A stretch of DNA of 64,000 nt from an uncultured Pelagibacteraceae bacterium (GTDB taxonomy: Bacteria > Pseudomonadota > Alphaproteobacteria > Pelagibacterales > Pelagibacteraceae): NCBI GenBank assembly GCA_902567045.1, contig CACFLJ010000005.1, positions 1 to 64,000 on the forward strand, written 5' to 3'. The translations under genes and the position numbers were made by a program. Shown here in pieces: positions 8,930 through 17,304 of the stretch (positions within the stretch are counted from its first letter, which is position 1; every line of letters starts with the position of its first letter). The notes under the pieces were generated by a model. It searched no databases. It was not told the DNA's origin and saw only the letters and a list, made by a program, of their open reading frames with translations.

Positions 8930-10324
8930 ATGTCAGCAAATTTATCAGCAGTATTTTACTTAATTTCAGGAATATTTTTTATATTGGCCTTAAGGGGACT
9001 TTCTTCTCCAGAGACTTCAAGGCGAGGAAATTATTTTGGAATTGCAGGTATGTCAATTTCAATAATTGTGACTTTTTTGTCTGTAGGAAATTTTGGGCCA
9101 GGATTTATTTATGTTTTAATTTTTCTGATTATAGGAGGTTCAATAGGAGCCTTTATTGCATTTAAAATACCTATGACTGCCATGCCAGAACTTGTTGCTG
9201 GTTTTCATAGTTTAGTAGGTCTTGCAGCAGTTTTTGTTGCTGTATCTGCTTTCTTAAAACCTGAAGCATTTGGTTTAGGAACTCTTGGTAATATAAAACT
9301 TGCAAGTTTAATTGAAATGTCTTTAGGAGCTGCGATAGGAGCAATAACATTTTCAGGTTCAATAATTGCTTTTTTAAAACTTAGAGGAATAATGTCAGGG
9401 TCTCCGATAACATTTAAAGGTCAACATTTTATTAATTTGATTTTGGGACTGTTAATTATATTTTTAATTTATTATTTGTGTACATCTCAATCATCAAACA
9501 TATTTTGGTCTATTGTAATAATATCATTCTTAGTGGGCCTATTATTAATAATACCAATTGGGGGAGCAGACATGCCTGTGGTTATTTCAATGTTAAATTC
9601 ATATTCAGGCTGGGCTGCAGCTGGAATAGGTTTTACATTGGAAAATACTGCTTTAATAATAACAGGGGCACTAGTTGGATCATCAGGAGCTATTCTTTCC
9701 TATATAATGTGCAAAGGCATGAATAGATCTTTCTTTAATGTAATACTTGGTGGCTGGGGAGCTACAGATCAAGCTACAAATTCAAAAAGTCAAGATCAAA
9801 AACCAGTTAAAAATGGGAATGCAGATGATGCAGCATTTCTTATGAAAAATGCATCTTCAGTAATTATTGTTCCAGGATATGGAATGGCAGTTGCGCAAGC
9901 ACAACACGCTTTAAGAGAAATGGTTGATGCTTTAAAAAAAAATGGAGTAAAGGTTTCATATGCTATTCATCCAGTTGCCGGTAGAATGCCAGGACATATG
10001 AATGTATTATTAGCAGAAGCCAATGTACCTTATGATGAGGTTTTTGAATTAGAGGAAATAAATAATGATTTTGCAAATTGTGATGTTGCGTATGTAATAG
10101 GTGCAAATGATGTTACAAATCCTGTTGCAAAATCAGACCCGCAAAGCCCAATTTATGGAATGCCTGTATTAGATGTAGAAAAAAGTAAATCTGTTTTATT
10201 TGTTAAAAGGAGTTTATCCCCAGGTTACGCTGGAATTGATAATGACCTATTTTATAGGGATAATACATTAATGTTATTTGCTGATGCAAAAAAAATGACT
10301 GAAGAAATTGTTAAGAGCTTGTAA
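8930..10324 (+). CDS. pntB: NAD(P) transhydrogenase subunit beta (PntB)
   Basis: A 464-residue inner-membrane protein. The N-terminal ~260 residues hold about nine helices of domain II, and the C-terminal part is the NADP(H)-binding domain III with [18 protein letters not shown] (about 312-329) and [14 protein letters not shown], both hallmark motifs. [10 protein letters not shown] is also conserved. It completes the transhydrogenase operon. The next gene starts with TTG directly after its TAA stop, with no intervening bases. Confidence 0.97.
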   Translation: MSANLSAVFYLISGIFFILALRGLSSPETSRRGNYFGIAGMSISIIVTFLSVGNFGPGFIYVLIFLIIGGSIGAFIAFKIPMTAMPELVAGFHSLVGLAAVFVAVSAFLKPEAFGLGTLGNIKLASLIEMSLGAAIGAITFSGSIIAFLKLRGIMSGSPITFKGQHFINLILGLLIIFLIYYLCTSQSSNIFWSIVIISFLVGLLLIIPIGGADMPVVISMLNSYSGWAAAGIGFTLENTALIITGALVGSSGAILSYIMCKGMNRSFFNVILGGWGATDQATNSKSQDQKPVKNGNADDAAFLMKNASSVIIVPGYGMAVAQAQHALREMVDALKKNGVKVSYAIHPVAGRMPGHMNVLLAEANVPYDEVFELEEINNDFANCDVAYVIGANDVTNPVAKSDPQSPIYGMPVLDVEKSKSVLFVKRSLSPGYAGIDNDLFYRDNTLMLFADAKKMTEEIVKSL

Positions 10325-11017
10325 TTGACAAAAATTTTTTGTGATATTGCTGACATTAAACTAATTAGAAAGTTTAATAAAAAAAAAATTGTAAAAGGAT
10401 TTACAACTAACCCCAGCCTAATGAGTAAGGTTGGAGCTAAAGATTATTCCAAATACTCAAAAAAGATAATAAAAATAACAAAAAAACCTGTTTCATTTGA
10501 AGTCTTTGCGGATGATATTAAGAATATGATTTTACAAGGAAATGAAATCAGCAAATGGGGAAAAAATGTTTATGTAAAAGTTCCAGTTATTAATTCTAAA
10601 GGTAAATTTATGGGAAAAGTAATAAACACTTTAAATAAAAATAATATAAAATTAAATGTAACTGCAGTTTATACCTCAAAACAAACAGAGCAAATTCTAA
10701 AAAAAATAAACAAAAAAACAAGTGTAATTATTTCAATATTTGCAGGAAGAATGGCTGATGCAGGCAAAGATCCCATTCCTCAATTTAGAGAAAGTATTAA
10801 AATTTCAAAAAAATTTAAAAATGTCCAAATACTTTGGGCAAGCACAAGAGAACCATATAATTATACACAAGCAAAAAATTTAGGTTGTCAAATAATCACT
10901 GTTCCACCTGCAATGATTGAAAAAATTGAAAATTTTGGAAAATCATTTGACCAACTTACAAAAGAAACAGTTAAAGCTTTTTTACTTGATAGCAAAAAGT
11001 CTAATTTTAAAATCTAA
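10325..11017 (+). CDS. Transaldolase / fructose-6-phosphate aldolase family protein (TTG start)
   Basis: A 230-residue TIM-barrel aldolase. GFTTNPSLM (about 25-33) is the conserved start of TalC/MipB-type transaldolases, VYVKVPV has the Schiff-base lysine at about K85, and FAGRMADAGKDP is the family C-terminal loop. The start is TTG at 10325, immediately after the pntB stop, and TTG gives the expected N-terminus MTKIFCDIAD. It could serve the non-oxidative pentose-phosphate pathway with the transketolase at 17305. Fructose-6-phosphate aldolase activity cannot be excluded. Confidence 0.85.
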   Translation: MTKIFCDIADIKLIRKFNKKKIVKGFTTNPSLMSKVGAKDYSKYSKKIIKITKKPVSFEVFADDIKNMILQGNEISKWGKNVYVKVPVINSKGKFMGKVINTLNKNNIKLNVTAVYTSKQTEQILKKINKKTSVIISIFAGRMADAGKDPIPQFRESIKISKKFKNVQILWASTREPYNYTQAKNLGCQIITVPPAMIEKIENFGKSFDQLTKETVKAFLLDSKKSNFKI

Positions 11018-11024
11018 CCGAAGT

Positions 11025-11101
11025 TGGTTGCGGGGGACGGATTTGAACCGCCGACCTCAAGGTTATGAGCCTTGCGAGCTACCAGGCTGCTCCACCCCGC
11101 G
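11025..11101 (-). tRNA. Initiator tRNA-fMet (CAT)
   Basis: A 77-nt cloverleaf with encoded CCA. The 5' CGCGGGG and 3' CCCCGCA give the C1xA72 mismatch that marks initiator tRNAs. The D arm GCAGCCTGGTAGCTCG and loop CTCATAA (anticodon CAT) match fMet. The anticodon stem is CAAGG/CCTTG, so the first of the usual three G-C pairs (29:41) is A-U. It lies 3 bases downstream of rpsU on the same strand. Confidence 0.97.
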
Positions 11102-11104
11102 GTT

Positions 11105-11299
11105 TTATATTCTATTTTTTAATTTATTTAATTTCTTTACTCTTTTAATGTTTTCTTGAAGAATTCTTTTTTTCTTTTCTGATGGTTTCTCGTAAGTATT
11201 CTTTTGCTTGATAATTTTAAAAAAACCATCTCTTTGAAGTTTTCTCTTTAAAACTCTTAAAGCTTGTTCAATATTATTGTCTTTTACTTCGATTTTAAT
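11105..11299 (-). CDS. rpsU: Ribosomal protein bS21 with an ATT start
   Basis: A 64-residue basic protein with KDNNIEQALRVLKRKLQRDG and YEKPSEKKKR, the conserved body of small-subunit protein S21. In this frame there is no ATG, GTG or TTG anywhere suitable, inside or upstream. The only start-like codon at the right place is ATT at 11299-11297, 5 bases after a perfect GGAGG (11309-11305). An in-frame CTG overlaps the Shine-Dalgarno and is unlikely. Standard gene callers would miss it. Neighbours are the TrcR-like gene upstream and tRNA-fMet 3 bases downstream. Confidence 0.9.
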   Translation of the reverse strand: MKIEVKDNNIEQALRVLKRKLQRDGFFKIIKQKNTYEKPSEKKKRILQENIKRVKKLNKLKNRI

Positions 11300-11304
11300 A
11301 ACAA

Positions 11305-11309
11305 CCTCC
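11305..11309 (-). promoter_or_regulatory. Strong Shine-Dalgarno of rpsU
   Basis: GGAGG on the reverse strand, 5 bases before the ATT that opens the S21 frame. Clear Shine-Dalgarno sites are scarce in this window, so this one decides the unusual start. Confidence 0.8.
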
Positions 11310-11364
11310 AGAAAGTGAGTTTGATAACACTTTATAATTTATTTGTCTATAATATTTCATATTT

Positions 11365-11934
11365 TTAATTATCAGATTGAGCTTTTTCTTTTTCTTTTTT
11401 TTCTCTTAGAATTCTTCTTTCTGCTTTCTCTATAGCTTCAATAAGATCTTTCTGGGTAAATAGTCCCATTGCCACAGGATCTTTTGCATTTAAGCTGTTG
11501 TAATTCCAATAACTTTTATTTCTTATAGCTGTTGCCGAATTTTTTGTAATACCAACTAATTTAGCAATTTGAGAGTCTTTTAAATTTGAATGTTGTTTTA
11601 TTAACCATAGTGCAGAGTCTGGTTTATCTTGTCTTTTAGATAGTGGTATGTATTTTTTTGTTTTTTTATTATCACTATTTATCTCAATTTCATTAACCTG
11701 AATATTTAAAGGTCGATTCGAATCTTCAGAAGAAAGGTTTATTTCTTCCTTAGTTAATTGACCTGCAATAATAGGATTATAGCCAACTATACCTTTTGCA
11801 ACTTCGCCGTCTGCAATACCTTGTATTTCTACTTCATGTAATTTGCAAAAATTTGCAATTTGTTTAAAAGTTAAAGAAGTATTTTCTACTAACCAAACAG
11901 CTGTAGCCATTGGCATTAATGGTGCACCACTCAT
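11365..11934 (-). CDS. DUF1013 / TrcR-like cell-cycle regulator
   Basis: A 189-residue protein beginning SGAPLMPMATAVWLVENT with LTFKQIANFC, characteristic of the alphaproteobacterial DUF1013 family, annotated in some genomes as transcriptional regulator TrcR. A second part (about 100-150) repeats the pattern SALWLIKQHSNLKDSQIAKL and TKNSATAIRNKSYWN, suggesting two helix-turn-helix-like halves that each read W-L-(V/I). The C-terminus is a charged helix. Its ATG overlaps the rpmE stop by one base. DNA binding is plausible but not shown by sequence alone. Confidence 0.75.
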   Translation of the reverse strand: MSGAPLMPMATAVWLVENTSLTFKQIANFCKLHEVEIQGIADGEVAKGIVGYNPIIAGQLTKEEINLSSEDSNRPLNIQVNEIEINSDNKKTKKYIPLSKRQDKPDSALWLIKQHSNLKDSQIAKLVGITKNSATAIRNKSYWNYNSLNAKDPVAMGLFTQKDLIEAIEKAERRILREKKEKEKAQSDN

Positions 11935-12161
11935 TATTTTGTTTCTGATCTAAAGTTTTGGAATTTTTTATTAAATTTACTTACACGACCTTTATCAAGT
12001 ATTTTTTGTTTTCCACCAGTCCAAGCAGAGTGTGATTTAGGATCAATTTCAAGTTTAAGAGTTTCACCCTCTGATCCCCACGTTGATTTAGTTTCAAATT
12101 GACTTCCATCAGTCATTTCGACTTTTATATTGTGATAGTTTGGATGCAAATTTTTTTTCAT
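11934..12161 (-). CDS. rpmE: Ribosomal protein bL31 (zinc-free type)
   Basis: A 75-residue protein beginning [19 protein letters not shown] with [21 protein letters not shown], the conserved ends of L31. The cysteines of the zinc-binding form are missing, so this is a C- type, as is the L36 at 7385. It sits between the inositol-phosphatase gene and the TrcR-like gene on the same strand. The 35-base gap upstream is larger than most gaps in this set and may hold its ribosome site. Confidence 0.95.
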   Translation of the reverse strand: MKKNLHPNYHNIKVEMTDGSQFETKSTWGSEGETLKLEIDPKSHSAWTGGKQKILDKGRVSKFNKKFQNFRSETK

Positions 12162-12196
12162 ACGCGGGTTTATAGCAAAAAGTTAAATAAAAACAA

Positions 12197-12943
12197 TTAA
12201 AAGTTAGCTAATTTTTTAGTCATTTCTTTATATATAGTGCTACTAGCAGCTCTTATATTGATGTTATCATAGTCATATTGAGTAAAATCATTTGTAATTC
12301 CACCTGCTTCAGTAACAATTAATATACCTGCAGCTATATCCCATAAGTTTATTTTATTGTGAAAAAAACCATCCAATCTTCCTGATCCTACATAGGCCAA
12401 ATCTAGTGCTGAACACCCTGTTGATCTCATGTTTAAGCTCGGATAAATAAACTTTAATCCATCTTGGTCAGACGAGAATAAACAATCTTCAATATCACTT
12501 TTGTTTGATACTCTTACTCTATGATTGTTAAAAAATGCTCCATTATTTTTTTCAGCAAAAAACATTTCATTTTTTATTGGGTCATGTATTAAAGCAGATT
12601 TTATTTCATTATCTATTTCTAAAGCAATTGAAATTGCAAAATGTGGTATCCCGTGTAGAAAATTTGTTGTTCCATCAATTGGGTCAATAATCCATCTTTT
12701 ATCTTTATCATTATTTATAATTTTTCCACTTTCCTCAGTAAGAAATGAATAATTTTTTTTTGATTTTGTTAACTCATCGATAAGAGTCTCTTCAACTCTT
12801 TTATCAGTTTTTGTTACAAAATCTCTTGGACCTTTTTTGGCAACTTGTAAATTTTCAATTTCTCCAAAATCTCTGGTAATTATCTTAGATGCTTTTTCGC
12901 AGGCCTTAATCATAATATTTAAGTTGGGAGATATAGAGTTCAT
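12197..12943 (-). CDS. suhB: Inositol monophosphatase family protein (SuhB-like)
   Basis: A 248-residue Mg-dependent sugar/inositol phosphatase. EE near 67-68 (FLTEESG), WIIDPIDGTTNFLHG (about 84-98) and WDIAAGILIVTEAGG (about 202-216) are the three metal- and substrate-binding motifs of the family. Length fits SuhB/CysQ-type proteins, and the motif spacing favours SuhB. It lies 3 bases after efp in the leftward gene set. The true substrate is not predictable by eye; SuhB also acts in rRNA transcription in enterics. Confidence 0.88.
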   Translation of the reverse strand: MNSISPNLNIMIKACEKASKIITRDFGEIENLQVAKKGPRDFVTKTDKRVEETLIDELTKSKKNYSFLTEESGKIINNDKDKRWIIDPIDGTTNFLHGIPHFAISIALEIDNEIKSALIHDPIKNEMFFAEKNNGAFFNNHRVRVSNKSDIEDCLFSSDQDGLKFIYPSLNMRSTGCSALDLAYVGSGRLDGFFHNKINLWDIAAGILIVTEAGGITNDFTQYDYDNINIRAASSTIYKEMTKKLANF

Positions 12944-12946
12944 TTG

Positions 12947-13507
12947 CTAAATTTTTTTAACGTATTCAATTGTTCTTGTATCTACAATAATTTCATCTTC
13001 AGGTTCTATAAATGGAGGAACTTGTATTTTAATTCCATTGTCAAGTATTGCAGGTTTGTAAGACGATGAAACCGTCTGACCTTTTAAAGCTGCATCAGTT
13101 GAAGCAATTTTACAATTCACTTGATTAGGAAGTTCAATTGAGATTGCATTATTATTATAAAAACTAACTGAAACTTCAAGATTTTCAGTCAATAATTTAC
13201 CTTTTTCTCCAATTACATTTTTTTTAATTTCAATTTGATCAAAAGTTTTAGGGTCCATAAAAAAATAATTATTTTCATCTGAGTAAAGATAATTGAAATC
13301 TATTTCCTCTAGTGATGCTTTCTCAACTGTTTCACTAGACCTGAATCTTTCATTCAATTTTGTGTTTTTGCCAACACTTTTCATTTCTACTTGTGCAAAA
13401 GCACCACCTTTACCTGGCTTAACATGCTGAGTTTTTAAAACTTGCCATAAGTCATTTTTATACTCTAAAAGCATTCCAACTCTAATTTCTCCAGCATTAA
13501 TTTTCAT
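12947..13507 (-). CDS. efp: Elongation factor P
   Basis: A 186-residue protein with three beta domains and the diagnostic tip KPGKGGAFAQVEMK, where K33 is the residue usually modified to relieve ribosome stalling at polyproline. The C-terminus GIKIQVPPFIEPEDEIIVDT is highly conserved. Its start overlaps the thiE end by 4 bases. No EpmA or EpmB homologue is visible in the window. Confidence 0.97.
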   Translation of the reverse strand: MKINAGEIRVGMLLEYKNDLWQVLKTQHVKPGKGGAFAQVEMKSVGKNTKLNERFRSSETVEKASLEEIDFNYLYSDENNYFFMDPKTFDQIEIKKNVIGEKGKLLTENLEVSVSFYNNNAISIELPNQVNCKIASTDAALKGQTVSSSYKPAILDNGIKIQVPPFIEPEDEIIVDTRTIEYVKKI

Positions 13508-14118
13508 CTTAGTATTTCTATTGCTTGTTTTGGTTTATATTTTTTATTATTCCAGATGTAGCTTGAAATAGCTAAAAAATCTGCTTTATTCAATAATAGA
13601 TTTTTGTAATTGTTAGAATTAATTCCACCAATAGCTACAATGGGTATTTTAGTTAATTTATTCACATCGTTTAAAATCTTAGTAGTTGCTTGATATTTTG
13701 TTTTTTTTGTTTTTGTTTTATTAAAAGCCCCAAAAGCTAAGTAATTAGGATTAGATTTTATTGCAATTTTAGCTAGTTTTATTGAGTTATGACATGTAAT
13801 GCCAATTATCTTATTCCCAAGTATATCCCGGGCTTCTTTGATTTTCATATCATTTTGACCTAAATGACAACCATCAGCATCAAGTTTTTTTGCAAGCCAA
13901 GGATCATCATTTACTAAAAAATATACTTTATTTACTTTACAGATATTTTTAATTTTCTTACCAATTATCATTTTTTGATTCATCGAATATTTTTTTAATC
14001 TCATTTGAAAAATACTCACTTTGTTTGTTTTAAAAACTAACTTTAGATTTTTATAGAAGTTTTTAGTTATTCTATTTGGAGAAATAAGATAAATAAATTT
14101 TTTTTTATTTATTTTCAA
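13504..14118 (-). CDS. thiE: Thiamine-phosphate synthase
   Basis: A 204-residue TIM-barrel enzyme joining HMP-PP and thiazole phosphate. FLVNDDPWLAKKLDADGCHL (about 72-91) with the following GQND carries the pyrophosphate/Mg site, GITCHN follows, and VAIGGINSNN is the C-terminal phosphate loop. The TKTKK stretch replaces the usual T-x-T-K segment closely enough. It sits between fba and efp, overlapping both by 4-14 bases. With thiD at 33335 the cell can finish thiamine from HMP, consistent with the HMP requirement reported for SAR11; thiC is not in this window. Confidence 0.9.
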   Translation of the reverse strand: MKINKKKFIYLISPNRITKNFYKNLKLVFKTNKVSIFQMRLKKYSMNQKMIIGKKIKNICKVNKVYFLVNDDPWLAKKLDADGCHLGQNDMKIKEARDILGNKIIGITCHNSIKLAKIAIKSNPNYLAFGAFNKTKTKKTKYQATTKILNDVNKLTKIPIVAIGGINSNNYKNLLLNKADFLAISSYIWNNKKYKPKQAIEILR

Positions 14119-15115
14119 GTTCTTTCGACCATTTTCCTTTGGCAGCTAAAGAACACATTTTAACTCTGTGGTTAAAAGTATTTTGAGTTGATTGAATATC
14201 TTTAGTGTTTTTTGACCAACGTTTTAAAGCATTTTGTTGTAAAGCTCTTCCGTAAGAGTAAGTCATTATGAATTTAGTATTATTATTTTGATTTATCAAA
14301 TTTAAGTTTTCTGTAGCCTCTATTTCTGATTGGCCTCCAGATAAAAAGGCGATCCCTGGCACCTCAGTAGGAACCGACTTTTTTAAACATTCTAGTGTTT
14401 TTTGAGAAACTTCTTCACTAGAGATTTTATCATTTGAACGGTTCCCGGGCAAAATCATATTTGGTTTCAAAATGATTCCTGAAATATCTACATTATGCGA
14501 TATTAATTCATCAAAACATTTTTTTATAACTTCTGATGTTTTTTTTAAACAAATATCAGCTGAATGATCACCATCCATTAATAATTCTGGTTCGACTATT
14601 GGTACCATTCCACTTTCTTGTACTAAAGCAGAATAGCGCGCGAGTGCATGAGCATTACTGTTAATTGCTATTTTACTAGGATACTTATTACTTATATTAT
14701 AAACACCTCTCCATTTTGTAAATCTTGCCCCAAGTTCATAATATTTTTTTAATCTTTCTCTAAGTCCATCTAAGCCTTCAGTTATTTTTTCATCAGAAGA
14801 ATTTGCCAAATCTTTTGCACCAGTATCAACCTTTATTCCAGGCATTGCACCAGAAGAGGAAATTAAATTAGGTATTGATTTTCCAAAACTTGTTGTTTGG
14901 TTTATTGTTTCATCATAAAGAATTACACCACCTATGTATTTTTTCATACTTTCAGATGAAAAGAGTATTTCCCTAAATAAAAGTCTATTTTCTGGTGATG
15001 AGGTTATATTTACTGCCTCAAGTCTTTTAGTCATAGTTCCATTACTTTCATCTGCAGCAAGAATACCTTTGCCATCAGAAATTATCTTAAGAGCAATTTT
15101 ATTAAGTTCAGACAT
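14105..15115 (-). CDS. fba: Class I fructose-bisphosphate aldolase
   Basis: A 336-residue Schiff-base aldolase of the eukaryote-like class I. LAADESNGTMTKRL (about 19-32), RFTKWRGVY (131-139), VEPELLMDGDH and the active-site GIILKPNMILPGN with K217 are all present; SGGQSE is the phosphate loop. No zinc-binding His cluster of class II is seen. It lies with pgk, gap and tkt, forming a lower-glycolysis/gluconeogenesis block. The C-terminal end overlaps thiE. Confidence 0.96.
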   Translation of the reverse strand: MSELNKIALKIISDGKGILAADESNGTMTKRLEAVNITSSPENRLLFREILFSSESMKKYIGGVILYDETINQTTSFGKSIPNLISSSGAMPGIKVDTGAKDLANSSDEKITEGLDGLRERLKKYYELGARFTKWRGVYNISNKYPSKIAINSNAHALARYSALVQESGMVPIVEPELLMDGDHSADICLKKTSEVIKKCFDELISHNVDISGIILKPNMILPGNRSNDKISSEEVSQKTLECLKKSVPTEVPGIAFLSGGQSEIEATENLNLINQNNNTKFIMTYSYGRALQQNALKRWSKNTKDIQSTQNTFNHRVKMCSLAAKGKWSKELENK

Positions 15116-15116
15116 A

Positions 15117-16295
15117 TCAATTTAAAGCGATTATACCAGGTAGTTTTTTGCCTTCAAGATATTCTAAAAAAGCTCCACCTGCAGTTGAAACAAAATTAAA
15201 TTTATGAACAACTTTTAATTTATTTAATAATGAAACTGTATCTCCACCACCTACAACAGAAAAAATATTTTTTGATTTATTATCTTCTATTATTGTTTTT
15301 GCTATTTTAATACTTCCATTAGCAAAATTTGGATTTTCAAAATATCCAGCTGGCCCGTTCCACAATATAGTTTTACTTTTGCCTATTATATTTACTATTT
15401 TATTAATAGTTTTTGGGCCAATATCTAAAATCATTTCATCAGGCAAAATTTGATCTAAATCTTTATTTTTAGGAGAACCATTCAAGTTTTTAGACACAAG
15501 CACATCTTCAGGATAAATTATTTTGCATTCTTTTTTTTTTGAAAGTGACAAGATTTCTTCAACTATTTGAACACAATTCTCTTCTTTAATAGATTTTCCA
15601 ATATTATTTCCAAAATATTCAATAAAATTATTAGCCATAGCCCCAACAATTATAATATTATCAAACTTTGGTATTAAATTTTTAATAATATCTATTTTAG
15701 TGGAAATTTTAGATCCTCCGATTATACAAGTTACAGGTTTTGTTATTTCAGTGGTAATTTTATTAAGAGCAGCTACCTCCAAGTCTAATTGCAGTCCAGA
15801 AAAGGAGGGCAGATGTTTAGAAATTTGTTGAATTGATGCATGTGATCTATGAGAACAGGAAAAAGCATCATTTACATAAATATCACCTAAACTAGCTAGG
15901 TGTTTTGCAAATTTATCATCATTTTTTTCCTCTCCTTCATAAAACCTAATATTTTCTAAAATAAGGATCTCTTCATCAAATTTTTCTAAGAAATCTTTAT
16001 TTTTTATTTCATAAATATTTTCAGTGATTAGTTTGACATCAACGTTTAATTTTTTTTTCAATTCATCTCCCACTGGTTTCAAGGATAGATCTTTGACTAT
16101 TTTTCCTTTTGGCCTACCTACATGTGAAATAATTATTATTTTAGTTTTTTGTTGAATTAAAAAATTTAAAGTAGGTATAATTTTATCTATTCTTGTAGTA
16201 TCACTTATTTTTCCATTTTCTAAAGGAACATTTAAGTCTAATCTTAATAATATTTTTTTTTTTTTAAGACTTTTTTCGTTTAATATGCTTCTCAT
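15117..16295 (-). CDS. pgk: Phosphoglycerate kinase
   Basis: A 392-residue two-domain kinase. LLRLDLNVPLENG (about 16-28), HVGRPKG (58-64), the hinge CIIGGSKISTKI (about 191-202) and the C-terminal VVGGGDTVSLL (about 350-360) nucleotide loop match PGK. Its first base overlaps the end of gap and fba follows after 1 base, so the four carbon genes are one transcription unit. Reaction: 1,3-bisphosphoglycerate plus ADP to 3-phosphoglycerate plus ATP. Confidence 0.97.
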   Translation of the reverse strand: MRSILNEKSLKKKKILLRLDLNVPLENGKISDTTRIDKIIPTLNFLIQQKTKIIIISHVGRPKGKIVKDLSLKPVGDELKKKLNVDVKLITENIYEIKNKDFLEKFDEEILILENIRFYEGEEKNDDKFAKHLASLGDIYVNDAFSCSHRSHASIQQISKHLPSFSGLQLDLEVAALNKITTEITKPVTCIIGGSKISTKIDIIKNLIPKFDNIIIVGAMANNFIEYFGNNIGKSIKEENCVQIVEEILSLSKKKECKIIYPEDVLVSKNLNGSPKNKDLDQILPDEMILDIGPKTINKIVNIIGKSKTILWNGPAGYFENPNFANGSIKIAKTIIEDNKSKNIFSVVGGGDTVSLLNKLKVVHKFNFVSTAGGAFLEYLEGKKLPGIIALN

Positions 16296-17302
16296 TAAGA
16301 GATTTTATTCAAGTTCTCAGCTATATCGCACATTCTATTGGAAAAACCCCACTCATTATCATACCAAGCAGAAATTTTACCCATATTAGTTCCTACCACA
16401 TTTGTCAAAGATGCATCTACAATTGCAGATGCAGAATGATGATTAAAATCAATGGAAACCAGTTTCTCATGAGTAACCTCTAAAATTTTATTCAATTCAT
16501 ATTTAGCAGCTGTTTCAAAAGCATCATTAATTTTTTTAATATCTATTTCTTTTTTTGAACAGAATATCAAATCGACAAGTGACACGTTAGGAGTTGGGAC
16601 TCTCATTGCAACCCCTTCTAATTTCCCTTTTAAGCTCGGAATTATCTCGCCTATTGATTTTGATGCCCCAGTTGATGTTGGAACTATTGACTGGCTTGCA
16701 GCTCGTGCTCTTCTTGGATCTTTATGAGAATTGTCTAAAATTCTTTGATCACTAGTAAATGCATGAATGGTAGTCATAAAACCTTTTTCGATTTCAAAAT
16801 TATTATTAAGGACATTAACCACTGGCGCTAAACAGTTAGTTGTGCATGAGGCAGCAGATATTATTTTATCATCATTTGATAAAATATTTTCATTCACACC
16901 AAACACGATTGTTTTGTCTGCATTTTTACATGGCGCTGAAACGATTACTTTTTTTGCTCCATTTTTGATGTGTGTAAGCAATTTTTCCTTTGAATTAAAT
17001 TTACCAGTACATTCAAAAACATAGTCGACATGGTACTTTTTCCAATCAATATTTTCAATTTTAGACTCTTGAGAAAATGTAATTTTATTTTTATTAATTA
17101 TCAATTCATTTTCATTAAATTTTAAATCTGCATTAAATTTTCCATGAATAGAGTCATATTTTATTAATTTACAAGTAGTTTCTGCATTAGATTTATTGTT
17201 TATGTGACTAATTTTTAAATTTTTATTTTGAGTTTCAAAAATTGATCTAACCACCATTCGGCCAATTCTACCCATCCCATTAATTCCAATTTTAATAGTC
17301 AT
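16295..17302 (-). CDS. gap: Glyceraldehyde-3-phosphate dehydrogenase
   Basis: A 335-residue enzyme with INGMGRIGRMVVRS at the N-terminus and the active site SAASCTTNCLAP, catalytic Cys at 153, with H180-region TIHAFTSDQ following. The loop after strand 2 reads SHINNKSN, so the Asp that normally follows Asn in NAD-specific enzymes (N-D) is Asn35. This may loosen NAD specificity; that is inference. It is 2 bases downstream of tkt and abuts pgk. Confidence 0.96.
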   Translation of the reverse strand: MTIKIGINGMGRIGRMVVRSIFETQNKNLKISHINNKSNAETTCKLIKYDSIHGKFNADLKFNENELIINKNKITFSQESKIENIDWKKYHVDYVFECTGKFNSKEKLLTHIKNGAKKVIVSAPCKNADKTIVFGVNENILSNDDKIISAASCTTNCLAPVVNVLNNNFEIEKGFMTTIHAFTSDQRILDNSHKDPRRARAASQSIVPTSTGASKSIGEIIPSLKGKLEGVAMRVPTPNVSLVDLIFCSKKEIDIKKINDAFETAAKYELNKILEVTHEKLVSIDFNHHSASAIVDASLTNVVGTNMGKISAWYDNEWGFSNRMCDIAENLNKIS

Positions 17303-17304
17303 TT

